A DNA stretch of 64,000 nt from Desulfitobacterium hafniense DCB-2 (GTDB lineage: Bacteria > Bacillota > Desulfitobacteriia > Desulfitobacteriales > Desulfitobacteriaceae), in contig NC_011830.1 of the NCBI RefSeq assembly GCF_000021925.1, forward strand, positions 1,822,501 through 1,886,500, in the 5' to 3' direction. Below, piece after piece: positions 17,787-27,043 of this stretch. Below the pieces are notes generated by a model. It saw only the letters and a list, made by a program, of their open reading frames with translations. It was not told where the DNA came from and made no database searches. How positions within the stretch are numbered: the first letter of the stretch is position 1; every line of letters starts with the position of its first letter. The position numbers and the translations under genes are program-made.

Positions 17787-18849
17787 TCGTAAGGCCGATG
17801 CTTCCGGCCATAGACCTTAAGATTTCCGAAGCAATGATTTCCCGGTTGATAAGCTGATGCAAAGATATATTCTCGGCAGATAAAAGGAGCAGCATATAGA
17901 TGGAACCGCCTGTATAAGCCAAGATCAAGGTATTGGCCATGGTACCAATGGTGTCTTTTCCGACATTCATACCTGCTTTGATTAATTGGAAAGAACTTAA
18001 CGAATAGGTCTTTTCTTTCAATTCATTTACGGCTGAAGCAATGGACATGCTGACATCCATGACCGCGCCGAGAGAACCGATAATGATTCCGGCAAAAAAC
18101 AAGCCTTGATAACTGAATATAGAATCTTGGGGAAGATATTCCAACAGATAGGAGTCCTCATCAATGGCTCCGGTAAAATGTGCTAAATCGCCGATTGTGA
18201 TTGTAAGATAGGCTGCAGCGCAGAGACCGCAGAGGGTTCCGATAAGAGCGGCAAAAGTTTTCTTATTATGGCCTCCGACTAAGAGCAACGTAAAAATTGC
18301 GATAACCGAGCATAAACCGATCGTAATATAGGTTGGATCATAGCCTTGTAAAATAAGCGGAAAAAGAACGTAAATAATCGCAAAGTAGGTTGCAAGCAGG
18401 GAAAGAATAGCCCGAATGCCTTTGGATCCTCCGATTAATACGAGAAGCCCAATAAAACCCAATAAGAGGTAGGTCATATACTTATCGCGGGCAATCTCTG
18501 TAATACTCACTTTCTCCACAGCCCCATCCCCGTTAAGAAAAAGGGTAACGAACACCTCGTCGTTTTCTCTAAGAGTAATTCCGTAAAAAATACCGGTAGC
18601 ATAAAAACTCGTAACAAATCTTTGCTGCTTATGCGCCCCCTCTAAGGTAATTAACTCGACAGACTGAGCGGAGTTTTGATGCTTTTGCAGATCAATGCTG
18701 ATAATTCTTGCTCGGACCATTTTTTCTTGTTTCTCTGAAGGGGATGATGATATCTCGGCGGCAGCCAGGCAGATATGGCTTGAAGATATAAAGGAAAACG
18801 CTATATAAATGATCCCCAAAACGATGTATTTATAAAGATTTTTCTTCAC
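17728..18849 (-). CDS. YibE/F family membrane protein
   Basis: A multi-pass membrane protein of the YibE/F family (~373 residues), whose role is not known with certainty. It has an N-terminal signal-like span and an extracytoplasmic beta-rich region (about residues 45-125). About seven spans follow, with the family segment GSLGAVMDVSMSIASAVNE and a final hydrophobic ITVPITAIVAGLLF. GTG 18849 follows AAGGAGG at five bases; a TTG upstream would overlap that site. Its last codons (QRQHP and stop) fall within the 25-base repeat and overlap the cyclase gene, so the C-terminus may be recently acquired. Confidence 0.8.
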   Translation of the reverse strand: MKKNLYKYIVLGIIYIAFSFISSSHICLAAAEISSSPSEKQEKMVRARIISIDLQKHQNSAQSVELITLEGAHKQQRFVTSFYATGIFYGITLRENDEVFVTLFLNGDGAVEKVSITEIARDKYMTYLLLGFIGLLVLIGGSKGIRAILSLLATYFAIIYVLFPLILQGYDPTYITIGLCSVIAIFTLLLVGGHNKKTFAALIGTLCGLCAAAYLTITIGDLAHFTGAIDEDSYLLEYLPQDSIFSYQGLFFAGIIIGSLGAVMDVSMSIASAVNELKEKTYSLSSFQLIKAGMNVGKDTIGTMANTLILAYTGGSIYMLLLLSAENISLHQLINREIIASEILRSMAGSIGLTITVPITAIVAGLLFQRQHP

Positions 18850-18967
18850 TTCATCCTCCTTGGGCAAAGGTTGTCCCTAATATTTATGTGTATGATTCAA
18901 GATTATTCTTCTAAAAAGATTCCAATGTATCTATACGGCAAGAAAGTCTTTTCGCCGTATATGATAA

Positions 18968-19004
18968 AAAGTCATGACAGTGGCCTAACCACTATCATGA
19001 CTTT
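18968..19004 (-). terminator. Terminator of the AAA ATPase gene
   Basis: The AAAGTCATGA/TCATGACTTT arms (18968-18977, 18995-19004) are extended by AGTGG/CCACT inside. On the minus strand a run of five T follows the stem. Confidence 0.75.
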
Positions 19005-19021
19005 ATTTACTAAAAGGTCAA

Positions 19022-19879
19022 TCAAAACTCCCTTTCTCGTTTTTTGAAAAAATCATAGTAGATGCGGACATTTTCCAGCTCCGTCCAGCGCTTTACAGCC
19101 ACGGGGGTTTCATCCAGATTATAGATTTTGGCTCCCCTGAGGGCCAGGAGAAAAGGGGAATGGGTGGCGATTATAAACTGACATTGCCAAAACCTTGCCG
19201 AGTCCTCGATAAATTGCACTAATTCCAGCTGACGCTTTGGGGAAAGGCTGTTTTCAGGCTCATCCAGAAGATAAAGGCCCTTTTCATCTATTTTTTCCGT
19301 GAAATAGCGGAAGGCATTTTCCCCGTTGGAATACTCCCGGGCATTATCCATCAATTCATTTCTGACGAAACGGGACTGAGAGTTAAACCGGGCATGGTTT
19401 ACTCTTTTCAGCTCCTCGTAATCGGCCAGGGATTTCAATTGGAACCGGGAATATTTCGCTTCCAGATAGTCGTCGAAAAGCTGTTCCCGTTTCCGGTCAA
19501 TTCCTTCATTTAAGCTGCGTATGTTAAGCATATAGTCAAACACATCATCGCTGGTAATGATCCGGCTGTGTTCAGGAAGGAAGACTTTAAGCTGCATTTC
19601 GCACATGGCGACATAGTCGGGGAAGAAATTGGATTTGTTATAGATGGCATCCCGGGGGATTTCCGTTTTTTCGGCGATGATATTTAAGAGGGTCGATTTT
19701 CCCGAGCCGTTTCCTCCATATAAAATGGTGATGAGATCAAAATCAAGCCTTTCCAGCCCCCGTCCCGGCAGGACCTGAAAGGGATAATAGGAGTCGTAAC
19801 AGGTTCGTTTAACCTTGTCCTGGAAGAAGATGGATTCCCTGTCTCCGTCGGGAAAGGTAAACTGTTCTAAATATATCAT
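19022..19879 (-). CDS. AAA/ABC-type ATPase of unknown role (AAA_21-like)
   Basis: This 285-residue soluble ATPase has Walker A GGNGSGKST (55-63), the ABC-type signature region YSNGENAF, Walker B with adjacent Glu (LYLLDEPENSLSPKRQ) and an H-loop (IIATHSPFLL). It is compact with no membrane span. A charged, helical insert lies between Walker A and the signature, like RecF/SMC-head or Old-type solitary ATPases. It stands alone between a YibE/F gene and an efflux operon, with no nuclease or toxin partner visible. GAGGTGT precedes the ATG. Function is not assigned. Confidence 0.75.
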   Translation of the reverse strand: MIYLEQFTFPDGDRESIFFQDKVKRTCYDSYYPFQVLPGRGLERLDFDLITILYGGNGSGKSTLLNIIAEKTEIPRDAIYNKSNFFPDYVAMCEMQLKVFLPEHSRIITSDDVFDYMLNIRSLNEGIDRKREQLFDDYLEAKYSRFQLKSLADYEELKRVNHARFNSQSRFVRNELMDNAREYSNGENAFRYFTEKIDEKGLYLLDEPENSLSPKRQLELVQFIEDSARFWQCQFIIATHSPFLLALRGAKIYNLDETPVAVKRWTELENVRIYYDFFKKREREF

Positions 19880-19977
19880 TTGTTACACCTCATGGTTATT
19901 TCAGTGCCCCCATGTGTTCTTAAGTTAATCTTATCACTAAGGCAATGAGTGTGGCAATCCGTATGATAACACCCCAA

Positions 19978-20007
19978 AACGCTGCTCATCAGGATGGGCG
20001 GCGTTTT
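19978..20007 (+). terminator. Orphan terminator-like hairpin upstream of the efflux operon
   Basis: An AACGCTGC/GCGGCGTT stem (19978-19985, 19998-20005, one G-T pair) ends in five T. No plus-strand gene precedes it for 2 kb, so it may be an attenuator of an upstream start or a relic. Confidence 0.45.
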
Positions 20008-20160
20008 TGCGTCCCAGGTCCCCCGGCATACATTCAGTTAATTTTCAGCTAACACTAAGTAGTCTTTAAGCATGGACCGTTATAATTATGGAGGAGCAAT
20101 CTGGAAACTATTAACGAAACAGTTAGTCTGGGCAGAAACAAGGGATAGAGGAGAGAGGGT

Positions 20161-21714
20161 ATGAAAAAAAAGTTGGTGATTACTCTGGTCCTTGGAGTTG
20201 TTGTATTGGGCGGAGGGGGTTTCTGGGCTTACCAGCATTTTCAGGAGAAACCCCAACAAACGTCTTTAATGACAACCACAGTTAAGAAGGGTGATATTAT
20301 CCAGGAGATTACGGCTACAGGCACTGTGATGTATCCTGAAGAGGTTCCCCTGGCCTTCGAACAAAACGGCAAGGTGCGGGAAATCTATGTAAAAGTCGGC
20401 GATGCGGTAACAGCAGGTCAGGCTCTGGCCCAGATGGATACGGAAACCTTGCAGCAGGAGGTGACCGAGAGTATGGCCAGTCTGAAAGAAGCTGAGCTGA
20501 ACTGGCAGCAACAGAAAGTGGAAGCAGAAGGGACGCTGGTTAAAGCCAGGCAAGCGCTCCGGACAGCGGAGCAAAACGCTGATCCGGCTTATTTGCAGAA
20601 TCAGCTGGCCATTGCGGAACAAAGTCTGCTGATTGCCGGCAATAATCTGGCCGCCAGCCAACTAAGCGGAGATGAATCGAGTATCTTACAGGCCAAAACC
20701 GCCCTCACTCAGGCCCAGTCTGACCTGATCAATGTTCAAAATACATATAATGGCGGAGCGGAACAGGCTGTGGACTCAGCAAAAGCCGATCTGGAAATCG
20801 CCGAAGTGAAATTAGCCCGTCTTCAGGAGAGAACTTCCCTGGCCCAGGCAGAAACCGCCGTGGTGAAAGCACAGGAGAATTTGGCCAAAGCAACCTTGGT
20901 TGCGCCTTCAGATGGTGTGATTATTGAAATTCCGGTAAAAGAAGGGCAGACCTTAAGCGATACGACCACCGTGCTCAATTTAGCCACCGGAGGAGAGCTG
21001 TTGATCGTAGAATCCTATGTCTCTCAGGATGAAGTGACAAAGATTAAAACAGGTCAGAAGGCCAATATCTCCCTGGATTCTGCGCCGGAGGATTATATGA
21101 GCGCAACGGTGACCCAGGTGGCCCTAAAAGGAACAACGACTCAAAATGTAACCACTTTCCAGGTGACGATGCAAATGGATGAAGTAACAGACGCCATACG
21201 GCCGGGAATGAATGCTAATGTGGGGATTATCATAGCCGAAGCCAAAGATGTCCTCATCGTACCGAGTTCAGCCGTACAAACCCAGGGAGATCAGAAAGGG
21301 GTTCTCCTGCTCTCCAATCCGCCATCTTCAGGCAGTCCATCCCCAGAGGGGCAGATGCAGGGAAGGCCTTCCCAAAGGGAACAAGTTCCAGGGGAACAAG
21401 CAGAAGCTCAAAAGGAACAGGCTCAAGGGGAAGGCGCTCAGGCAGGAGCCGCTGAACCCAGGAATTCGGAGAGGTCCGCACCCCAGGGGACAGCACAGTT
21501 TGTTCCCGTCGAGACGGGTCTGGATGATGGGACCAATGTAGAGATTAAAAGCGGTTTAACAGAAGGGCAAAGGATTGTGGCAGGGACACGAACAAGCTCA
21601 TCCGGTTCCAACACGAATGCCAATTCCAACAGGAATATGAACTCCCCCGCCGGAGTGATGCCCGGTATGGGCGGCGGCGGCGGATTTGGCGGAAGCGCAC
21701 GGCCCATGAGATAG
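20161..21714 (+). CDS. MacA/YknX-type efflux periplasmic-adaptor (membrane fusion) protein
   Basis: Adaptor subunit of a tripartite-like ABC efflux system, anchored by an N-terminal span (residues 4-25). A biotinyl-lipoyl-like half (GKVREIYVKVGDAVTAGQALAQMD), a long coiled-coil hairpin rich in Ala/Gln/Glu (about 95-235) and the second lipoyl half (VAPSDGVIIEIPVKEGQTL) follow, then beta-barrel and membrane-proximal domains. A Gln/Glu/Gly-rich low-complexity insert (about 380-435) and a C-terminal Ser/Asn/Gly tail ending in a glycine run are unusual. It is followed after 12 bases by the ATPase gene. An analogue of Bacillus subtilis YknX, which with YknYZ protects against the SdpC toxin. Confidence 0.88.
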   Translation: MKKKLVITLVLGVVVLGGGGFWAYQHFQEKPQQTSLMTTTVKKGDIIQEITATGTVMYPEEVPLAFEQNGKVREIYVKVGDAVTAGQALAQMDTETLQQEVTESMASLKEAELNWQQQKVEAEGTLVKARQALRTAEQNADPAYLQNQLAIAEQSLLIAGNNLAASQLSGDESSILQAKTALTQAQSDLINVQNTYNGGAEQAVDSAKADLEIAEVKLARLQERTSLAQAETAVVKAQENLAKATLVAPSDGVIIEIPVKEGQTLSDTTTVLNLATGGELLIVESYVSQDEVTKIKTGQKANISLDSAPEDYMSATVTQVALKGTTTQNVTTFQVTMQMDEVTDAIRPGMNANVGIIIAEAKDVLIVPSSAVQTQGDQKGVLLLSNPPSSGSPSPEGQMQGRPSQREQVPGEQAEAQKEQAQGEGAQAGAAEPRNSERSAPQGTAQFVPVETGLDDGTNVEIKSGLTEGQRIVAGTRTSSSGSNTNANSNRNMNSPAGVMPGMGGGGGFGGSARPMR

Positions 21715-21726
21715 GGGGGACCAAGG

Positions 21727-22455
21727 GTGATCCAGCTTAAAGGAATTAAGAAAATCTATACAACCGGGGATATTCAGGTCCACGCATTGCGGGGGGTGGA
21801 CTTTCACATCAAGGCCGGAGAGTTCGTATCCATCATGGGGCCCTCCGGTTCAGGGAAATCCACAACGATGAATGTCCTGGGCTGTCTGGATATTCCCACA
21901 GAAGGAGAATATCTTCTCGATGGTGTGGATGTGGCCAAGGCCACAGCCAAAGAATTAGCCAAAATCCGCAACCGCAAGATCGGTTTTGTCTTTCAGGGAT
22001 TTAATCTTTTACCGCGCACCACGGCTTTGGAGAATGTGGAGCTGCCCATGCTGTATGCCGGGATCAATGCTAAAGAGCGTCATCAAAGGGCGGTGGAAGC
22101 ATTAGAGTCGGTGGGTTTGGGAGACAGGGTATACCACCGGCCCAAAGAGCTGTCGGGAGGCCAGCAGCAGCGGGTAGCGATTGCCCGGTCTCTGGTGTGC
22201 CGGCCGGCCATTATTTTAGCCGACGAACCCACCGGAAACCTGGACAGCAAGGCCAGCGAGGAAGTGATGGCCATCTTTCAGCGTCTGCACCGGGAAGGGA
22301 ATACCATTGTGCTGGTTACCCATGAGCCGGATATAGCGGAGTATACCCAACGCATTATCCGCTTCCGGGATGGGGAGATCGAGAAAGACGAAGCCGTCGA
22401 AAACTCCCGCGTGGCTAATGCTCCCCTTGACCGGGAGAAAGGAGGAGCGGTGTGA
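21727..22455 (+). CDS. MacB/YknY-type ABC transporter ATPase
   Basis: ATPase subunit of the efflux complex with the adjacent adaptor and permease. Walker A GPSGSGKST, Q-loop VFQGFNLLP, signature LSGGQQQRVAIARSL and Walker B IILADEPTGNLD are all intact in 242 residues, typical of the LolD/MacB ATPase group. It starts 12 bases after the adaptor gene, with AGGGGGG upstream. Its stop overlaps the permease GTG start by four bases, so translation is likely coupled. Confidence 0.93.
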   Translation: MIQLKGIKKIYTTGDIQVHALRGVDFHIKAGEFVSIMGPSGSGKSTTMNVLGCLDIPTEGEYLLDGVDVAKATAKELAKIRNRKIGFVFQGFNLLPRTTALENVELPMLYAGINAKERHQRAVEALESVGLGDRVYHRPKELSGGQQQRVAIARSLVCRPAIILADEPTGNLDSKASEEVMAIFQRLHREGNTIVLVTHEPDIAEYTQRIIRFRDGEIEKDEAVENSRVANAPLDREKGGAV

Positions 22456-23672
22456 ACTTCCTGGAATTGATGAAAGTATCTTTACGGGCTCTTTATGCCA
22501 ACAAGCTCCGCTCGGCCTTGACCATGCTGGGAATTATCATCGGCGTTTTTGCCGTGATTATTATGGTGGCCATAGCCAATGGGGCGACCCAATCCGTAAC
22601 CGCCAATATTCAGGGGCTGGGCTCCAATCTGCTCATTGTCTCTGCAGGGCAGTCCAGCTTTGGCGGGGTGCGGGGCGGGGCGGGGAGTGCCAACACCTTG
22701 ACCATGGAGGATGTGGCGAAGGTGAGAGCTGCCGGCTCCGCGGTCAAGGCGGTGGCTCCGGTGGTGAATACCAATGCTCAGGTGGTTTATGGCACGGGCA
22801 ATACCTCCACCAGTGTCATGGGGACAACTGCGGAATATGCCGATGTCCGCAGCATCAAAATAGCCCAGGGAAGGTTTATAACCGAAGAGGATATCACGAA
22901 ATCCGCCCGTGTGGCGGTTGTTGGCCCTACCGTGGTTGAAAATCTTTTCGGGGATGCCAACACGGATATTATCGGCAAAAACATCAAACTGAACAATATT
23001 CCCTATCAAGTGGTTGGCGTTACGGTGAGCCAGGGCTCGTCCGGGATGACTAATAATGATGATATGATCTATGCGCCTATTTCCTCCGTACAGTCCCGTC
23101 TGGTGGGGAGCAAAAGCGTGCGCCAGATCTATATTGAAGCCGAGTCGGCTCAGCTGATGACTGAGGCTCAGGACCAGGTTACCTATGCCCTGCAGCTGGC
23201 TCATAAGATTCAAAGCGGCCAGGAAAATGATTTTACCATTACCAGCCAGGCCGAAGTTCTGGAGTCCATGGAAGAAATATCCCAGACCATGACCCTGCTC
23301 TTAGGGGGCATCGCCGGAATATCCCTGCTGGTGGGGGGAATCGGTGTGATGAATATTATGCTGGTATCCGTTACGGAGCGGACCCGGGAGATTGGCATAC
23401 GCAAAGCCATCGGAGCCGGGGAAGGGGATATACTCTTCCAGTTCCTCATCGAGTCGGTGGTGCTCAGCCTGATTGGCGGGATGCTCGGTATCCTTTTGGG
23501 ATGGGGAGGCTCTCTGGTCGCCAGCAGGCTTTTCGGTGTAACAACAAGTGTATCCCTATCCTCGGTGGGCATAGCCTTTGGCTTTTCCGCCCTGATCGGG
23601 ATTGTGTTCGGCGTCGTTCCGGCCAAAAAGGCCGCTGCCATGAATCCGATTGAGGCCTTGCGGTATGAGTGA
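22452..23672 (+). CDS. MacB/YknZ-type ABC permease (FtsX domain)
   Basis: This 406-residue permease of the MacB class has a first span near residue 20-45 (LRSALTMLGIIIGVFAVIIM) and a large extracytoplasmic MacB-PCD domain. A C-terminal FtsX domain of three spans contains the family hallmark RTREIGIRKAIGAGEGDIL. It begins at GTG 22452, overlapping the ATPase stop. With the adaptor it would export a peptide or drug across the envelope; the substrate is unknown. Confidence 0.92.
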   Translation: MNFLELMKVSLRALYANKLRSALTMLGIIIGVFAVIIMVAIANGATQSVTANIQGLGSNLLIVSAGQSSFGGVRGGAGSANTLTMEDVAKVRAAGSAVKAVAPVVNTNAQVVYGTGNTSTSVMGTTAEYADVRSIKIAQGRFITEEDITKSARVAVVGPTVVENLFGDANTDIIGKNIKLNNIPYQVVGVTVSQGSSGMTNNDDMIYAPISSVQSRLVGSKSVRQIYIEAESAQLMTEAQDQVTYALQLAHKIQSGQENDFTITSQAEVLESMEEISQTMTLLLGGIAGISLLVGGIGVMNIMLVSVTERTREIGIRKAIGAGEGDILFQFLIESVVLSLIGGMLGILLGWGGSLVASRLFGVTTSVSLSSVGIAFGFSALIGIVFGVVPAKKAAAMNPIEALRYE

Positions 23673-23796
23673 TTTTGCGCCAGTGCTCTGTAACACCTTA
23701 ACCTTGCCTTGCCCGGCGGGGAAAATTTTCGTAGGACAAGGCGGAGGAATGAGGAATTAGGTGGTTATAGAGTACTAAGAAGAGAGGAGAATCTGA

Positions 23797-25389
23797 GTGG
23801 TGGCCAAAAAGAAAAAGAGCCTGGCTCTTGCAGTATGCCTGTTTGTCCTGCTGGTAACCCTAATTCCCGGAACCGTCCGGGCAGCTGATGATGATGTGGA
23901 TTGGAACAAAGGGGTGCTGGCCTATTTAGTCGTGGATGCAGGGGATGCGCAAACGGTGATCGGTTCTGCGGATACCATCCATTTCCGATTGTATGATTTG
24001 AACGGCGATCCCTATAGCGGCTCGGTATCCGGCTATATTACCGATCCTGATGATGAGGTGACTTATGTTTCCATAAGCGGGGGTCAGGGGAGCTATTCCA
24101 TAGCCAATTTTAATTTTGATAAGCTGGGCAGCTACTCCATATTTCTGTGGGATCAATATGATAATTATGCCGGCGGGACGGTTAAAGTGGTTGAACCGGT
24201 CATCACCCTAACAGGCAAGCCGGTGGTTCATTCGGAAAGCAAGGTAAGCGTAAAGATTGCTGACCCTGATGGCAGAGTCCTTGCCCGCCAATCCCTTACT
24301 GTGGACGGGACAGAAGTCGGTGCCGGCTCGTCGAACTACACTACGTTATTTGACGGCACCTTTACTTTTACCATCACCCCCAAAAAGACGGGCACTGTCA
24401 GCATTATCTATGGCGGGCATGTGGTGGGGACTGTGGAAGTTGTGCCGGCCTACACCCCGGGCAGCCGCATCGGCGCTCAGGCTGCCGATAACATGCAGCT
24501 CTCGGTGGAAGTGGCTCAAAGCGGATGGGCAAAGGCCTCCACCGTTATTCTGACCCGGGACGATGTGGTGGCAGATGCTATGGTCGCCGTGCCCTTATCG
24601 AAAAAATATGATGCTCCCATTTTAATGACCTCTTCCCAGCGCCTGAGCAATGAAGTTCTTCATGAAATTCTCAATCTGGGGGCGGAAACAGTCTATATGA
24701 TCGGGGGAACGGGTGCCATCTCCGCCGAAATTGAAAGCGAATTGCAAACCTTCGGGATAACCACCCAGCGCTTGGCAGGTGCCAACCGTTATGATACAGC
24801 TGCGCAAATAGCGGAGTTGGTCGGTCCATCAGATAGAGTCTATCTTGCTTACGGATACGGAGAGCCTGACGCTATTGCCGTAAGCTCCTTTGCGGCAGCC
24901 CAAGGAGCTTCCATCTTGCTGACGGATACCCACAGCCTGCCGGAAGAGACCCAAAACCGGTTAAAGCAAATCTCGCCTGGGGAAGTTGTGCTGCTCGGCG
25001 GGACCGGCATCATCAGTTCCGCTGTGGAAACCCAGCTTAGCGGCCAATACGCTGTGAAGCGCTGGGGCGGAGCAGATCGCTATGGAACCCAGCAGATCAT
25101 CTTCCAGAATCTCCTCACCCATGAAATTCCCGTTTATATCGCTTCGAGTTTAGTTTCTCCTCAGGATGCAGTTCAGGGAAAGCCTAAGGGAGACGCTTTA
25201 TTGGCTGCCGCTTTAGCCGCCAAAGCAGGGGGCTGCGTCATGAGTGTTCCCCAGGACAGCCTTCCTGCCGCTGTCAGCTATTCTCTGCTTTATAATAAGG
25301 GATATATCTCAGAGGCCACAGTGGTCGGGAACTCAGAATCGGTTCAGGCCACCTTGGAGTATCAGATTCATGAGCTGGTGAAGCATTAA
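23797..25389 (+). CDS. Exported cell-wall-binding protein with three CWB2 repeats
   Basis: A signal peptide (KKKSLALAVCLFVLLVTLIP, cleavage near VRA-ADDD) is followed by two Ig-like beta domains (about residues 35-215). Three CWB2-type modules (about 225-525) follow, recognised by QRLAGANRYDTAAQIAE, AVKRWGGADRYGTQQ and the repeated VYMIGGTGAIS/VVLLGGTGIIS strands. CWB2 repeats anchor proteins non-covalently to the wall polymer, as in clostridial S-layer and Cwp proteins. The Ig-like part could be an adhesin or enzyme scaffold. It follows the efflux operon by 124 bases. Its TAA stop (25387-25389) directly abuts the stop codon of the convergent tyrosine phenol-lyase gene. Confidence 0.87.
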   Translation: MVAKKKKSLALAVCLFVLLVTLIPGTVRAADDDVDWNKGVLAYLVVDAGDAQTVIGSADTIHFRLYDLNGDPYSGSVSGYITDPDDEVTYVSISGGQGSYSIANFNFDKLGSYSIFLWDQYDNYAGGTVKVVEPVITLTGKPVVHSESKVSVKIADPDGRVLARQSLTVDGTEVGAGSSNYTTLFDGTFTFTITPKKTGTVSIIYGGHVVGTVEVVPAYTPGSRIGAQAADNMQLSVEVAQSGWAKASTVILTRDDVVADAMVAVPLSKKYDAPILMTSSQRLSNEVLHEILNLGAETVYMIGGTGAISAEIESELQTFGITTQRLAGANRYDTAAQIAELVGPSDRVYLAYGYGEPDAIAVSSFAAAQGASILLTDTHSLPEETQNRLKQISPGEVVLLGGTGIISSAVETQLSGQYAVKRWGGADRYGTQQIIFQNLLTHEIPVYIASSLVSPQDAVQGKPKGDALLAAALAAKAGGCVMSVPQDSLPAAVSYSLLYNKGYISEATVVGNSESVQATLEYQIHELVKH

Positions 25390-26763
25390 TCAAATGTGTT
25401 CAAATCTGGCGGTGAAGAAACGAAGCATTTCCGGTTCGTAAACAAATTTAAGCCCTTTGATGGTCTCCCTTTGCTGGTAAAGCTCAATAACCGCTCTGGC
25501 CACGATGTCCATATGAGCGTAAGTATAAACCCGGCGGGGAATCGTCAGCCTTACCAGCTCCAGTTTAGGATGGCGGTTTTCCCCTGTTTTAAGATCACGT
25601 CCGGCGGAGATGATTCCTCTTTCCATAGAGCGTACCCCGGATTCTATATATAATTGGGCGGCCAGAGCCTGTGCCGGGAAGTGGTCCTGCTCAAGGTGGG
25701 GCAAAAACCGTCTGGCATCAAGGAAGACGGCATGGCCGCCCACCGGTTCCACAATGGGAACCCCCGCCGCTAAAAGCTGATCGGCAAGATAGGCCACCTG
25801 CTCCACACGGTGTTCAATATAAGCATAATCCACCGATTCCGTAATCCCGATGGCCATGGCTTCCATGTCCCGGCCGGCCATGCCGCCGTAAGAAGGCATT
25901 CCTTCAAAGACCACCACCAGTTCTTTAGCCCTGAGGAACAATTCATCATCATTCATGGCCAGAAAACCGCCGATATTGACCATACAATCTTTTTTACCCG
26001 ACATGGTGGCTCCGTCGGCATAGCTCATCATCTCCAAGAGAATTTCTTTGATGGTCTTGTCCTGGTAGTCTGCTTCCCGCTTCTTGATGAAGTAAGCGTT
26101 CTCCACACAGCGGGTAGCGTCAAAAAACACCTTGATGCCGTGTTGGTGGGCAAGCTCATGGACCGCCTTCATGTTTTCCAGAGAAACGGGCTGTCCTCCG
26201 GCCAGATTGACAGTAACGGCAAGGCAGATGTAAGGAATCTTCTCCGCGCCTACTTCATCGATTAAGGTCTGGAGTTTCCTGAGATCGATATTTCCTTTGA
26301 AAGGATGCCGGTTGGCTGAGTCATGGGCTTCATCAATGATAATATCTCTGAAGGTAGCTCCGTTGGCTTCCTGATGGTATCTTGTGGTGGTAAAATACAT
26401 ATTGCCGGGCACATAATCCCCGGGTTTAATCATCAGCCGGGAGAGCAGGTTTTCCGCCCCCCGTCCTTGATGAGTAGGGACCAGGTGCTTGAAGCCATAA
26501 TATTCTTTAACCACCCGATCCAGGTGCAGGAAATTCCTGCTCCCGGCATAGGCTTCATCACCGATCATCATACCGGCCCATTGTTTATCGCTCATGGCAG
26601 TAGTGCCGGAATCTGTGAGCAGATCAATATAGACATCCTCACTCTTCAGCAAAAAAGTGTTGTAGCCTGCTTCTTTCATGGCCTCTTCACGCTCTGCCCG
26701 CTTCATCGACCGAACGGGTTCAACGACCTTAATCCGAAAGGGTTCTGCAGGATAGGTTTTCAT
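25390..26763 (-). CDS. tpl: Tyrosine phenol-lyase (beta-tyrosinase)
   Basis: A PLP enzyme splitting L-tyrosine to phenol, pyruvate and ammonia. The sequence follows Citrobacter freundii TPL almost segment by segment, for example YPAEPFRIK, GYNTFLL, MSDKQWAGMM, GDEAYAGS, HQGRGAENLLS and GNMYFTTTRYHQE. The PLP-lysine segment is SGKKDCMVNIGG near residue 257. The Arg that selects tyrosine over tryptophan is expected in GVRSMERGI and is present, so tryptophanase is less likely. ATG 26763 (AGGAGAG at six bases) gives 457 residues against 456 in Citrobacter; a GTG 57 bases upstream has no ribosome site. Its promoter carries a Crp-type operator matching that of the nhaC gene. Confidence 0.92.
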   Translation of the reverse strand: MKTYPAEPFRIKVVEPVRSMKRAEREEAMKEAGYNTFLLKSEDVYIDLLTDSGTTAMSDKQWAGMMIGDEAYAGSRNFLHLDRVVKEYYGFKHLVPTHQGRGAENLLSRLMIKPGDYVPGNMYFTTTRYHQEANGATFRDIIIDEAHDSANRHPFKGNIDLRKLQTLIDEVGAEKIPYICLAVTVNLAGGQPVSLENMKAVHELAHQHGIKVFFDATRCVENAYFIKKREADYQDKTIKEILLEMMSYADGATMSGKKDCMVNIGGFLAMNDDELFLRAKELVVVFEGMPSYGGMAGRDMEAMAIGITESVDYAYIEHRVEQVAYLADQLLAAGVPIVEPVGGHAVFLDARRFLPHLEQDHFPAQALAAQLYIESGVRSMERGIISAGRDLKTGENRHPKLELVRLTIPRRVYTYAHMDIVARAVIELYQQRETIKGLKFVYEPEMLRFFTARFEHI

Positions 26764-26833
26764 GATCATCTCTCCTAACATTTCATTATCGTTTAAAAGA
26801 TTGTCGACGGGATTTGGCACCCCTCTAAAAATG

Positions 26834-26880
26834 ATTATAGGAGCTGTCTTTTATTTATTCTGTTGTCAGATTAACATCTT
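26834..26880 (-). promoter_or_regulatory. tpl promoter with Crp/Fnr-type operator
   Basis: A 21-base element (26860-26880) is, on the minus strand, 20/21 identical to 27884-27904. Its 16-bp core TGTTAATCTGACAACA has TGTT/AACA arms, and its centre lies 29.5 bases from a minus-strand TATAAT (26834-26839). The predicted start near 26827 puts the operator at about -41.5, a class II activator position. Confidence 0.75.
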
Positions 26881-27043
26881 TTAAAGAATTTTTTATTTTT
26901 AGATAAATAGGCATGTGTTCCTGGTGGTTCCTTGTTTTATCGTTATTCTGCAGAATTCCGGAAAGAGAATAGGTGATTGCTTGGTTTTGAAAAGTATGCT
27001 ATTTTAAAAGCAATTAACGGAATCAGGTGGGGGAGGGATTTTT

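Noticed and set aside
25390..26763. Tryptophanase as identity of the PLP lyase
   Set aside because: Segment-by-segment similarity and the Arg in GVRSMERG favour tyrosine phenol-lyase.
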